A model generated the notes under the pieces. That model saw nothing but the letters and a program-made list of their open reading frames with translations. It was not told the origin of the DNA and ran no database searches. From Ruminobacter sp. (GTDB lineage: Bacteria > Pseudomonadota > Gammaproteobacteria > Enterobacterales > Succinivibrionaceae), in NCBI GenBank assembly GCA_017940385.1, contig JAGAYS010000063.1:1-35885 (forward strand): a stretch of 35,885 bases of DNA, read 5' to 3'. Shown here one piece after another: positions 1 to 8,514 of the stretch; the stretch's first letter is position 1; each line of letters opens with the position of its first letter. The position numbers and the translations under genes were made by a program.

Positions 1-90
1 AATGCTAAAATACAGAATTGGGCCAAGGTTCTTAATCAGCTATCCTGTCTTGATGAAACCAGCACAAGGATAGCTAGGTACATTAGATAA
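1..90 (+). CDS. 3' end of an upstream phage gene (partial)
   Basis: Frame 1 is open from the window edge to a TAA at 88-90 and encodes 29 residues that end in the sequence TRIARYIR. The composition is protein-like and the position, directly before tail genes, would suit the C-terminus of a tape-measure or other tail protein. The start lies outside the window. A short open frame is weak evidence, since about 30 codons can stay open by chance, and nothing here identifies a family. Confidence 0.4.
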   Translation, partial: NAKIQNWAKVLNQLSCLDETSTRIARYIR

Positions 91-186
91 TTTTTCAAAA
101 GGGGCTTAACAAGGGTTTACACGGAATCGCGTTCACTCTCGAGCGGTGAGCCTTTCTACTGCTCAACGTCAGGGGCAACAGTAGAT

Positions 187-1095
187 GTGAATAATGACTC
201 TCTTGCAGGAGATTTCTATTTTCTCGGCAGGGGCATGACTAAGAAGTGTCTCGGCATTGGTGTGGATAATCACAACATGTATATAGCACTGTCAGACACT
301 CCGACATATGACTTGACAAAACCTTTTACAGGCTCGGGTTATGCAAGAGTTCCTTGTGCTCAGCTAAGATATCTCAAGACTGACTCATATCGTAACAACA
401 GAAGAAACTTTCTCGGGTGTATCAATCCCGTGACTTTTAGCACATTGGAAGACACTCTTAGTTTAGCTGTAGACTATTGGAAGTCTGAAAACTCTCTGTG
501 TATTAGCTTTGGTACATCAAAGCTAGTGATATTTAAAGAGCCATATACAGTGCTCTACACATCTGATAATGTGAAGTACTCATTCACTCATTACTCACTT
601 GATGATGATTTTCAGATTGCTGATGGGTCGTACACAGGTAATACTTCGAACAGCAACTACAGTAGCAATTATCAGCTCGGGTATGCGATGAGCTACAATC
701 CTTTTCACTTAAGAGGGGGTAATAATTTTTCGATGTGGGAATCAACAACTTCTGCAAATAGTTGTCCAACTTCTATACTCTGTCATCGAGTAGGTGTGAG
801 CGGAAACTTGAATTCAACTGCAGAGCTGGCATCTCCAGCTACAGGCATCACAGCGGATGGCTGTGCTCCGACAATATCACCATTCTTGTTCCCACGCATA
901 GCAAATAATGAGCTTTATATCAAGAAGATGTATGTGCCTATGACTTACCCTGCTGTGACCTCACCTGTGAAAATAGGATACACTCCGGGAAAGCTCAATG
1001 CAGATAACGTCTACAATCTTAACGATAAGTATTATCTGTGTCTGACTAATGGGGTGATCGGTCTCTTCGTAGAGGTCGCAGACCAGGGAGACTGA
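187..1095 (+). CDS. putative phage tail protein, family not recognised
   Basis: This is a 302-residue protein at the head of a tight run of tail genes; the next gene starts 2 bases after its stop. I recognise no domain. It is rich in Tyr, Asn, Ser and Thr, has no signal peptide or membrane segment, and contains a low-complexity Ser/Asn/Tyr stretch near residues 150-165, which suits a beta-rich virion component. Its place before the DUF1833-like and NlpC/P60-like genes matches a lambda-type minor tail protein, by inference only. The start is uncertain. GTG at 187 has an AGGGG 11 bases upstream, longer than ideal, and the same frame stays open back to position 91 without any ATG, GTG or TTG. 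Confidence 0.65.
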   Translation: MNNDSLAGDFYFLGRGMTKKCLGIGVDNHNMYIALSDTPTYDLTKPFTGSGYARVPCAQLRYLKTDSYRNNRRNFLGCINPVTFSTLEDTLSLAVDYWKSENSLCISFGTSKLVIFKEPYTVLYTSDNVKYSFTHYSLDDDFQIADGSYTGNTSNSNYSSNYQLGYAMSYNPFHLRGGNNFSMWESTTSANSCPTSILCHRVGVSGNLNSTAELASPATGITADGCAPTISPFLFPRIANNELYIKKMYVPMTYPAVTSPVKIGYTPGKLNADNVYNLNDKYYLCLTNGVIGLFVEVADQGD

Positions 1096-1097
1096 GT

Positions 1098-1562
1098 ATG
1101 ATTTACTCATTGAATGAGATATATGCGTCGGGAGGTCAACTTCCGACGGTAACACTACAGATAGACAATGAGGACATTGGTCAGTTGAACTTTGTTCTCG
1201 GATACGAAGACCAGAAGATAGCAGGGGTAACGTACAGTGCCTCTGCTTTTTTAGTCCAATTACCTGAAAGATCGGACAGCGGATTCACAGACTTGTCTTT
1301 CAGCATCTGCGGAGTCAGCGGTCAGTGCTACGACTATATCAAGAGAGCATTGGCGAGTCATGCGACTACGTATCTGACGCTCAAGCAGTGGCATGCAGAG
1401 ACAAATGATCTTCTGTACTCATTGACTCTTACTGTTACCGGAGGGCAACTGTCGAGAGACCAGGCAAACTTTACTGCCTCGTTCTGCGACATGCTGAACA
1501 CGGAATTTCCGAAGTTGAGGTACACGGCATTCAACGCTCCGGGACTTAAATATGTCGCATAA
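1098..1562 (+). CDS. phage minor tail protein, DUF1833-like
   Basis: This 154-residue protein starts at ATG 1098, seven bases after an AGGGAG ribosome-binding site, and is coupled to the preceding gene. It has a beta-strand pattern with a late LTVTGGQLSRDQANF-type segment and no membrane segment. Size, character and position (between an upstream tail gene and an NlpC/P60 protein) resemble DUF1833 minor tail proteins, which take the place of lambda gpL in many siphophages. The family call is from memory of that gene order and general sequence look, so it is tentative. The role would be tail-tip assembly. Confidence 0.6.
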   Translation: MIYSLNEIYASGGQLPTVTLQIDNEDIGQLNFVLGYEDQKIAGVTYSASAFLVQLPERSDSGFTDLSFSICGVSGQCYDYIKRALASHATTYLTLKQWHAETNDLLYSLTLTVTGGQLSRDQANFTASFCDMLNTEFPKLRYTAFNAPGLKYVA

Positions 1563-1571
1563 GGACAAAGA

Positions 1572-1967
1572 ATGACAAGAAAGATAGATGACTATCTGCT
1601 GATAAGACACACTCCCAACGGAAGAGAGTTTCCAAACCTCGACTGTTGGGGTTTAATCGTGGATGCATATAGGGAACAACTGAACATAGAACTTAACGAC
1701 TACACGGATCTTCGGCAGAAAGACATGACACGAGGTCTGATGTGGGAACGTCAGGAGGGGCGGTTCAAGGAAGTAGACGAACCGCAGAATTATGACATTA
1801 TTGCGTTCTTCGTTGGTGGCAGACTTTACCATGTCGGTCTGTGGATCAACGGTAAAGTGCTCCATACTTCAGAACGAAAGAACTGCAGATATGAATTAGT
1901 AGACAGGGTAGCACTCTCTCAGAAGAGGTATTACAGATATGTTAAAGATAGAAGTTGTCAGTCGTGA
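1572..1967 (+). CDS. NlpC/P60-like phage tail assembly protein (lambda gpK type)
   Basis: This 131-residue protein starts at ATG 1572 with AAGGA six bases upstream. It carries the NlpC/P60 signature: an N-terminal NLDCWGL motif with the likely nucleophile at Cys25, and a later YHVGLW motif with His87 as the likely second catalytic residue. The length is close to a bare NlpC/P60 domain. In siphophages this protein sits between the gpL-like protein and the tip protein and is thought to help tail-tip assembly or cut peptidoglycan on entry. Its last 29 bases overlap the next gene, which supports translational coupling. Confidence 0.8.
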   Translation: MTRKIDDYLLIRHTPNGREFPNLDCWGLIVDAYREQLNIELNDYTDLRQKDMTRGLMWERQEGRFKEVDEPQNYDIIAFFVGGRLYHVGLWINGKVLHTSERKNCRYELVDRVALSQKRYYRYVKDRSCQS

Positions 1968-4900
1968 GGACTTGAGCAGAATCATCGAGAGACAATACGT
2001 CGACAGTCACGACTGCACATTAACAGAACTGCTGCAGAAACAGTGTCCTGCATACAATCGTGAAGTGACCGCATATCTGTCAGCATACGTTGATGGAGTG
2101 AAGTTTCCGCAGAACGATTGGGATGTGGTGAGACTCGACAGAGCGAAGACTCTGCGGTTCGTTATCGAGGCAGGCGGTTTGGAAACAGGCACGATCATGG
2201 CAATCATCTCTATCGTGATGGCTGTAGGTTCTGCCGTGTACGGAATCATCATGGCGAACCGTCTCAGCTCTGCGACACAGGGAGAGACCAAACAGGGATC
2301 GTCAATATACGACGTTAATGCTCAAGGCAACCAAGTGAGTCTGACCGAAGTGATACCGGAGAACTTCGGGTTCTTCAAGCACTTCCCTGACTACCTTGCA
2401 GACAAGCACGTATTCTACCGAAATAACGTGCAGTTCATCGATATGATACTTTGCCAGGGCAGAGGATACTACCAGAGAGAGAATGACTTCTCAGATGTTT
2501 ACGTCGGTGAAACTCCGATCAGCGAACTTGATGGATGTACGCTTTCAATTTTTGATCCGGGCACGGAAATTACTGCTCAGAACAGCATTGAAGACAAGTG
2601 TTGGTACTGCTATTACAGTTCAACGGAAGTCACTGCATCGGGACATACGCTCGAACCTCCTGTGACAGAAGTAGATCAGAGTTCACAATACAATCCTGAG
2701 ACAGACTTCAGCGGTAAGACGTTTCTCGGCACTTACTATGTGAATCAGCCTATAAGCGGAGGTACATCGGGTCCGGGATCAATGCCAATTAGAAAAAAGC
2801 TGAATCTTGGATGGGGTGTGGGTGCGTACTTTACGATCAGCGGAGCAAACAACACCAGACTCATTGGTTCTGCAGAAACGGTAACCGATGATCCCGACAC
2901 CGGAACAAGTGAGATCGCTGTAACTCTTGCCGACTCTTTCACCGGAACAAACTTTGAACTGCATAAGCAGTGGTTCAGAGAGCGAACTGAAGAAACTTCG
3001 TACGATGAGAATGAGCAGGAGATTGTGACAGTAACTGCAGGTGACCTTGTAAAGGTTGCCGTTAAGAAGATAACCAGAGTCACATACACTGTCTATGGCG
3101 GCACATCGGGACCGCAGATTCTCACCGCAGAGAACTCAAACGAGGAAATCTCATTGTGTGAACTTCTCGGAGTTGCTTATTCTACAGTTGGTGAAGATGA
3201 GATTGCTGCCATTACCGTGGACAGCTCTGAACTTGATGAGGGTTCATATCCGGCTGCACCGTCAATTCCAAGCAGTGCATACGATATAAGCACCTCTCAG
3301 CTTATGGAAGTAACCGTGCTCCAAGGGTTACCGGCAGATTATCCGTATGCGGATAACGGTATGTACGTCATTGATGTCCACGACAGCTCAACAGGTCTCT
3401 ATACTGTAAGCAGAGTTAATTCAAGCTATGCAGTTCTCAGCGATTGGTATGAGTTCTGGGGACAGGGAGTTCCGCAGACAGGCTTAAGCTTTACTCTCGA
3501 TGAAAGCAGCTCAACTGCAGGTGAGTACGTGGGACCGTACCGGGCATGTCCGTATGGTGCGAAGTCCTCAATCTTCGAGTATGACATTTCATTCCCGAAC
3601 GGACTCGGTTATCTGCAGGACAACGGTACATTCAGAAATCTGTCTGTTGAGATTGAAATCGGATACCGCAGAGCCGGAAGTAACGACCCGTGGACTACAA
3701 CAACTCGCACGTTCACCAACAACACGAACGATCAGCTTGCGTACACGTATCAGCTTGAAACTGCAGAGCCGGGTAATTATGAATTCCGCATGAAGAATCT
3801 CACGGAATCAGACAACAGTACCAGAGCACTCAACACAGTGAAGTGGGTAGGTTTGAAGTCTGTAATCAGCACCATCAACAAGTACGATGATATGACCGTG
3901 ATCATTGGTCGATTCAAGGGGACGGAAACACTCTCCGAACTTTCCGAGAATCAGGTTGCGACTTATTGGACTCGTAAACTTCCTAATATCAGCACAGGAA
4001 CTCTTGAGCCGACACAGGAAGTTGCTCCTGTTATTAAGTACATCTGCGACAATTCGAAGTACGCAGGTATTGTCGATGATGAGTCATTAGCCGAATACGA
4101 TGCGTGGTGGCAGTCTAAAGACATTACGCTGAACGGCACTATCGACAGTGACAGCACTTTGCTTGATGTGCTCCGTGATTGTCTGAATGTTGGCTTTGCA
4201 TCACCGGTTGTACTGAATAATAAGCTGTCATTCACTAAGCTGCATGTTCAGGGAGATGATGAACCGTTGGTGCAGATCTTTACTCCGCAGAATCTGACTT
4301 CGTCACCGCAGATAACTTTCAATCTGCCGAAAGATGATGACGTAGATGAAGTGGTTGTGGACTACACATCACCGGAGACTTACAAGACCGAGACGATCTA
4401 CTGTCACGTGGATGAGAACGGAGATGCGAACATCACTTCGTATCCGCTGTCAGTTAACCAGGAGAAATTGACCGCATTCGGAGTGACTAATCTTGAACAG
4501 GCTCAGGCAATGGGCATGAGGAGACTTCGGTATCTCCGCAGCACCAGAGTGACCTATGAGATCGAAACCGAGTACGATGGTCTAAACTGTCAGTTCAATG
4601 ACTTGGTTGGCTTGGTGCTTGATGAGAACATCAGCAACGTAACGGGTCGAATCACCGAGTATGATGCCGCATCTCTGACGGTAACCACGGACATGGAAAT
4701 CGTTGAGGAATTGTCCGGTGGCATTATCTTTATTCGAAAGCTTGATGGTGGTTGCGAAGAGTACACATACACCAGGACAGACAGTCATCACCTTGTGATA
4801 GACAGAGAACTTCCGTCATGGTCGGACGACTACGGTCAGACGATGGAGTATCCGTTCTTTGCAATTGGGGAACTCGTCAAGTGCTGGGTGACTGCGGTCA

Positions 4901-4971
4901 ATCCGCAGGACAAAAAGGTATCACTTACACTTGTGAATTACGATGAGGACATTTTCAAAGATGACTTATAA
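1939..4971 (+). CDS. tail tip / host specificity protein, TipJ (gpJ-like)
   Basis: This 1010-residue protein is the largest gene of the tail module and ends it. The N-terminus has the pattern of TipJ-family proteins: a beta-rich start, a VDGVKFPQNDWDVVRL segment, then a hydrophobic helix at about residues 82-105 that probably inserts in or contacts membrane during tail assembly. The rest is beta-rich and full of Gly, Thr and Ser, as expected for stacked tip domains. It would form the baseplate hub and contact the host receptor. It starts at ATG 1939 inside the NlpC/P60 gene, with AGAGG upstream. The fused lambda I-like N-terminus and J-like body are typical of the family rather than unusual. 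Confidence 0.8.
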   Translation: MLKIEVVSREDLSRIIERQYVDSHDCTLTELLQKQCPAYNREVTAYLSAYVDGVKFPQNDWDVVRLDRAKTLRFVIEAGGLETGTIMAIISIVMAVGSAVYGIIMANRLSSATQGETKQGSSIYDVNAQGNQVSLTEVIPENFGFFKHFPDYLADKHVFYRNNVQFIDMILCQGRGYYQRENDFSDVYVGETPISELDGCTLSIFDPGTEITAQNSIEDKCWYCYYSSTEVTASGHTLEPPVTEVDQSSQYNPETDFSGKTFLGTYYVNQPISGGTSGPGSMPIRKKLNLGWGVGAYFTISGANNTRLIGSAETVTDDPDTGTSEIAVTLADSFTGTNFELHKQWFRERTEETSYDENEQEIVTVTAGDLVKVAVKKITRVTYTVYGGTSGPQILTAENSNEEISLCELLGVAYSTVGEDEIAAITVDSSELDEGSYPAAPSIPSSAYDISTSQLMEVTVLQGLPADYPYADNGMYVIDVHDSSTGLYTVSRVNSSYAVLSDWYEFWGQGVPQTGLSFTLDESSSTAGEYVGPYRACPYGAKSSIFEYDISFPNGLGYLQDNGTFRNLSVEIEIGYRRAGSNDPWTTTTRTFTNNTNDQLAYTYQLETAEPGNYEFRMKNLTESDNSTRALNTVKWVGLKSVISTINKYDDMTVIIGRFKGTETLSELSENQVATYWTRKLPNISTGTLEPTQEVAPVIKYICDNSKYAGIVDDESLAEYDAWWQSKDITLNGTIDSDSTLLDVLRDCLNVGFASPVVLNNKLSFTKLHVQGDDEPLVQIFTPQNLTSSPQITFNLPKDDDVDEVVVDYTSPETYKTETIYCHVDENGDANITSYPLSVNQEKLTAFGVTNLEQAQAMGMRRLRYLRSTRVTYEIETEYDGLNCQFNDLVGLVLDENISNVTGRITEYDAASLTVTTDMEIVEELSGGIIFIRKLDGGCEEYTYTRTDSHHLVIDRELPSWSDDYGQTMEYPFFAIGELVKCWVTAVNPQDKKVSLTLVNYDEDIFKDDL

Positions 4972-5824
4972 GACAGTAGCGTTTTGCGTAGTCGACTCGG
5001 ACTACATCGATCCTGCGATTGTAGCTCTCACGTCGTTCTTCCGGTTTAACTCAACCAAAGTCGTGTGCTATGTGGAAGAGGGGACAAACTACCAGAGACT
5101 GCGACAGGCCACCGACGGTTATCCGATTGAGTTCAGATCCGTGGAGTTTCCGCAGTTTTCAATTCATAAGACCTTGGGTGATAAATACTTGGAACTGTTC
5201 GTGAACCGAAAGTCGTTACCTGCATTCGCAATGCGGATAAAAGCTCTCCAGGAGCTCCGGCAGGAGGCAGACATCATTGTTAATTTTGACCTTGATGTTC
5301 TGTTCTTCAACACAATTCAGTACCTCCTGGAGAAGTGCAGACCGAACCGTGTGTACGGAGTATCTGAGCGGAAGAACCGTGACAGGTGGATGAGCAACCT
5401 GCAGCTTAACGATATCATTCCGAATCAGGTCTACATCAACACAGGACTTGTGGTGTATGGAGCTGAGACAATTGCCCCGGATCTGCTAGAGCAGTATGAA
5501 AGTTTTTTACATGAGTTCTCAAAACACATTTACTGCCCGGAACAAGACTTCGTTAATCATCACTTCGGCAACGTCATTCAGGAGATACCTGCACACTTCA
5601 ATCTAATGTTTACCGACGAACGGTACACGCAGTTAGCTCCTGTGATGGTGCATTTTCTTGGAGCTGATAAGCCCTGGACAGACCACAGCTTTAACGACTT
5701 CTATACAAGGTATTACTTCAAGAGGTATTTCCTTGAGTGTAAGAGAAATCAGGGATGTTTGACTGAACATTTTTCCCAAAAAGTACAGGCAAAATCTGAG
5801 TGTGTAGGAGGTGTTTGTGTTTGA
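4961..5824 (+). CDS. GT8-family glycosyltransferase carried by the prophage
   Basis: This is a 287-residue cytosolic protein with the GT8 hallmarks: a metal- and nucleotide-sugar-binding DLD (Asp110-Leu-Asp112) within a NFDLDVLFF context, a YINTGLVVY strand, a PEQDFVNHHF segment and the C-terminal HxxGxxKPW motif at residues 231-239. GT8 enzymes transfer sugars with retention of configuration. All key residues are present, so it is probably active. I chose ATG 4961 because the protein then begins with the first strand of the fold; ATG 4943 would add six residues. It overlaps the tip gene by 11 bases, so it is translated with the late tail genes. It may modify host surface glycans or a virion protein; the substrate cannot be read from sequence. 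Confidence 0.82.
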   Translation: MTYKTVAFCVVDSDYIDPAIVALTSFFRFNSTKVVCYVEEGTNYQRLRQATDGYPIEFRSVEFPQFSIHKTLGDKYLELFVNRKSLPAFAMRIKALQELRQEADIIVNFDLDVLFFNTIQYLLEKCRPNRVYGVSERKNRDRWMSNLQLNDIIPNQVYINTGLVVYGAETIAPDLLEQYESFLHEFSKHIYCPEQDFVNHHFGNVIQEIPAHFNLMFTDERYTQLAPVMVHFLGADKPWTDHSFNDFYTRYYFKRYFLECKRNQGCLTEHFSQKVQAKSECVGGVCV

Positions 5825-6089
5825 GTCCCGAAGACATACAGATCATCTTGGTGAAGAGTATCCATCACTTAAGGCAATGTGTGAGCATTATGGGATTTCC
5901 ATGAGCTTATACCTAAATCGTAGATATAACGGAGCAAGTAAGAGAGATGCTTTAACTCTCCCGATAAGGCGAAAGAGGTACTACAAGTATCAAGGTCATA
6001 TATTTAAGAACAAAGCAGGATTGATGGCATATGCCGGAATCGCTGAAAATGACTTTTGGCTCATTGAAGATAAGGTTATTCTTATATAG
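5817..6089 (+). CDS. small repeat protein (intron-nuclease-repeat/NUMOD-like), last prophage gene
   Basis: This protein has 90 residues when read from GTG 5817, which lies six bases after AGGAG; GTG 5811 would directly abut it. It overlaps the GT8 gene by 8 bases. It holds a repeat unit of the form YPSLKAMCEHYGIS...RR.NG....ALTLP, which resembles the small DNA-binding repeat found in NUMOD-type nucleases and many short phage proteins. A second, weaker unit follows (HIFKNKAGLMAYAGI). It is strongly basic in the middle (IRRKRYYKYQ). There is no nuclease domain, so a small DNA-binding accessory protein is the likeliest reading. Confidence 0.6.
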   Translation: MFESRRHTDHLGEEYPSLKAMCEHYGISMSLYLNRRYNGASKRDALTLPIRRKRYYKYQGHIFKNKAGLMAYAGIAENDFWLIEDKVILI

Positions 6090-6108
6090 GGTATTTTTTG
6101 GGTATTTT
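6089..6108. repeat. tandem GGGTATTTT repeats at the prophage edge
   Basis: Two copies of GGGTATTTT lie 11 bases apart at 6089 and 6100, immediately after the last phage gene and before the truncated host gene. They could be integrase arm-type sites or simply part of the terminator described next. No matching left end is available to test an attachment-site role. Confidence 0.35.
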
Positions 6109-6126
6109 GTAATTATCCAAAAATAC
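6091..6126. terminator. AT-rich hairpin closing the prophage late operon
   Basis: GTATTTTTTGG at 6091-6101 pairs with CCAAAAATAC at 6117-6126 with one bulged T. The hairpin lies 2 bases after the stop of the last phage gene. The T and A tracts lie inside the stem, so termination strength is uncertain. Confidence 0.4.
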
Positions 6127-6146
6127 AAAACCATAGTAAAATCAAT

Positions 6147-6779
6147 GTGTTGAGCCTATTCTCTATTATTTCAGGCGGAAACATTAACGTCAATTCTGCG
6201 GATGACGCACTGAACACAAGCATCAAATATGATTCGTACATCAATATCAGCGGCGGTAACATATATCTTCGCACCACCGAAGGTGATGCCGTTGATTCCA
6301 ACGGCAGCATCAATGTTTCCGGCGGTGTGATTGTTGGTATATCCATTCTCGGAACCGAACACGGATTTGACTGCGACGGTAAACTTACCTTTACCGGCGG
6401 ACTTGCCATAGGCATCAGCGGTTCCGAGAAGGAATTTGCAAGCACCGGAGCCGACACCACCACACAGAATACCTTCGTGATAGGAAACGGCTACATCGGT
6501 GAACAGAATACGGTAATGACCGTCATGAACTCTTCAGGGGAGCCAGTATTTGCCGCAAGACTTCCGGAAACACCGTACAGCCTGGCCGTAATTACCGCTC
6601 CTGCTCTCGCCGGATCCGATACCTACAGCGTATATACGGGGGTAAACGTAAGCGGCGGTACTGAATTTAACGGTCTTTACACCGAAATGCCTCAGGTTAG
6701 CGGTGGTTCTCTGAAGGGCTCAGTGATCGTTACTGATGATGCTCATGTATATAATCTTACTCAGAGTAACGCGAACTGA
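6147..6779 (+). pseudogene. 5'-truncated carbohydrate-binding-domain (DUF4353-like) surface protein
   Basis: About 205 residues remain of a larger surface protein. The remnant begins inside a beta-helix-like repeat (ISGGN.NVNSADDALN, ISGGNIYLRTTEGDAVDSNGS, VSGGVIVGIS) and ends in a C-terminal domain rich in Ser, Gly and Thr. Such repeats occur in carbohydrate-binding-domain (DUF4353) proteins, which normally have a signal peptide and many upstream repeats; both are missing. The nominal start (GTG 6147) has no ribosome-binding site and starts mid-repeat. The boundary falls about 60 bases after the last phage gene, so I infer that insertion of the prophage, or a deletion next to it, removed the 5' part. 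Confidence 0.65.
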
Positions 6780-6858
6780 GTGGGGGCTCCCGGGAGGAGG
6801 AAGATAATGCGTGCTGTCACGCATTCTGCTGATGCGTAAGGGCTAAAACCTGAAAAAG

Positions 6859-6892
6859 AGGTGCCGTTCCTGTTGAAACCGGAACGGCACCT
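6859..6892. terminator. strong hairpin between convergent genes
   Basis: AGGTGCCGTTCC at 6859-6870 pairs perfectly with GGAACGGCACCT at 6881-6892 over a 10-base loop, followed by GATTTT on the plus strand and preceded by an A tract that gives a T tract on the minus strand. It can serve both the truncated gene on its left and the symporter on its right. Confidence 0.85.
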
Positions 6893-6978
6893 GATTTTAA
6901 GTAAATGAGAACTTTTGTTCCCGTATATTGCAGTTATGGAAATTCTCAGGAAATTCCGGAGGAATTTCCGTTGACTCA

Positions 6979-8421
6979 TTATGCCTTTTCAGCAGTACTA
7001 ATACCGTTCTCTTTTTTTCCAGTAAAGAAAGCCTTTGTTTCACTGAAGATGACTTTTCTAAGCATGAACAGCGCAATCAGGTTCGGTATTGCCATGAGTC
7101 CGTTTGCAAGGTCGGCAATGGTCCAGATGGTGTTTATGGCAGTCTTGTCCGCAACGTTGTTCATGTCAACGTACAATACGATAAGAATGTATGAGGCAAC
7201 AATCAGGATGTAAAGAGACCTGAAAGGTTTTATGCCTTTCACCCCGAAAAGATAGATTATGCAGCGTTCGGCATAGAAGTTCCAGCCGATGATGGTTGTA
7301 AACGCAAACAGCATAAGGCTGATGTTTACCACATAAAGGCCGATTTCATTACCGAGAGTTCCCTGGAATGCGAGGGTAGTCATGGCCACGCCGGTCTGAT
7401 CGGAACACCAGGCACCGGTGATTACCAGTGTTAATCCGGTAAGCATACATATGATAATGGTGTCGATGAAGGTGCCTGTCATGGAAATGAGTCCCTGCTC
7501 AACAGGCGAATTTGTTTTGGCGGAAGCCGCTGCAATAGGAGCGGAACCGAGTCCGGCCTCGTTTGAGAAAATGCCTCGTGCCACGCCTTTCTGCATGGCC
7601 ATCATGATGGTGGCCCCGGCAAAGCCGCCTACGGCTGGGGCAGTGGAGAAAGCAGATTCAAGTATAAGCATGACGGCATCCGGAACCTTTCCGATGTTAA
7701 GCACAATTACCGCAATGCAGGTAAGGATGTAGACAAGTCCCATTACCGGCACCACCTTCTGGGCGGTCTTTGAAATGGTTCTGAGTCCCCCGTAGGTGAT
7801 GATGATTGTCAGAATCGTAATGATTACGGTGACCCACAGTCTGTCGCAGTGAAGCTGGTTGGCTGCTTCAACAACGGAGTTTATCTGAGTGTATGTACCG
7901 ATGCCGAGACAGGCGGCGACAACACCGAAAACCGCAAAAAGCACAGCGAGAACCTTTGCGGTTTTCGCATGACGTGGGCCAATGCCGTTTTTGATGTAAA
8001 ACATGGGACCGCCCACAAAGTGACCTCTTGAGTCCTGTTCCCTGAATTTTACGGCAAGAAGACATTCCGCATATTTGGTGGCCATGCCGAAGAAAGCGGC
8101 AACGAACATCCAGAAGAGGGCTCCCGGACCGCCGATACCTACTGCGGTTGCGACACCGACGATGTTGCCGGTACCGATGGTTGCGGCCAGTGCCGTGCAC
8201 AGTGCCGCAAAGCTTGTTACTTCACCCTGCTTTGAATGATGCTCCTTGTGGGGAGTGAACAGCAGACGGAGAGCTTCAGGCAGGTGAAAAACCTGCAGAA
8301 CCTTAAGATTTAATGTCAGTAAAATGCCGATGCCAAGCAGCATGACGAGCATGGGAATACCCCATATGAAATCATCTGCCGCATTGACAAAATCAGCCAG
8401 AGAAGTGATAAATTCTAACAT
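6979..8421 (-). CDS. AGCS-family alanine/glycine:cation (Na+) symporter
   Basis: This 480-residue inner-membrane transporter imports alanine or glycine with Na+ or H+. It has about ten hydrophobic helices and the AGCS landmarks: an early LLGIGILLTLNLKVLQ helix, ATIGTGNIVGVATA, PGALFWMFVAAFFGMATKYAE, a GGPMFYI segment and EAGLGSAPIAAASA. The length is normal for the family. ATG 8421 is chosen because it is preceded by AGGAC and starts the conserved N-terminus; a longer reading to 8529 would put the promoter inside the gene. It is a single-gene unit with its own promoter and terminator. The substrate is by family, not proven. Confidence 0.93.
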   Translation of the reverse strand: MLEFITSLADFVNAADDFIWGIPMLVMLLGIGILLTLNLKVLQVFHLPEALRLLFTPHKEHHSKQGEVTSFAALCTALAATIGTGNIVGVATAVGIGGPGALFWMFVAAFFGMATKYAECLLAVKFREQDSRGHFVGGPMFYIKNGIGPRHAKTAKVLAVLFAVFGVVAACLGIGTYTQINSVVEAANQLHCDRLWVTVIITILTIIITYGGLRTISKTAQKVVPVMGLVYILTCIAVIVLNIGKVPDAVMLILESAFSTAPAVGGFAGATIMMAMQKGVARGIFSNEAGLGSAPIAAASAKTNSPVEQGLISMTGTFIDTIIICMLTGLTLVITGAWCSDQTGVAMTTLAFQGTLGNEIGLYVVNISLMLFAFTTIIGWNFYAERCIIYLFGVKGIKPFRSLYILIVASYILIVLYVDMNNVADKTAINTIWTIADLANGLMAIPNLIALFMLRKVIFSETKAFFTGKKENGISTAEKA

Positions 8422-8485
8422 GAGTTGTGTCCTGTCCGTCCGGAAAAACGGATATCTGATGGTTAGGGAGTGTTTTTGACGAACC

Positions 8486-8514
8486 ATTATATAGAAAAGA
8501 AGACGTATTTCCAA
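8486..8514 (-). promoter_or_regulatory. sigma70-type promoter of the AGCS symporter
   Basis: On the minus strand TTGGAA (8514-8509) and TATAAT (8491-8486) are separated by exactly 17 bases. The -10 element matches consensus fully and lies about 65 bases upstream of the chosen start codon. Confidence 0.65.

Noticed and set aside
2-73. Plus-strand frame starting at ATG 2 in the phage leader
   Set aside because: It overlaps frame 1, which has better protein-like content, and gives a short 23-residue product.
6089-6126. Direct repeats and hairpin as a proven attachment site
   Set aside because: The left end of the prophage is outside the window, so no duplicated core can be shown; they are listed only as repeat and terminator.
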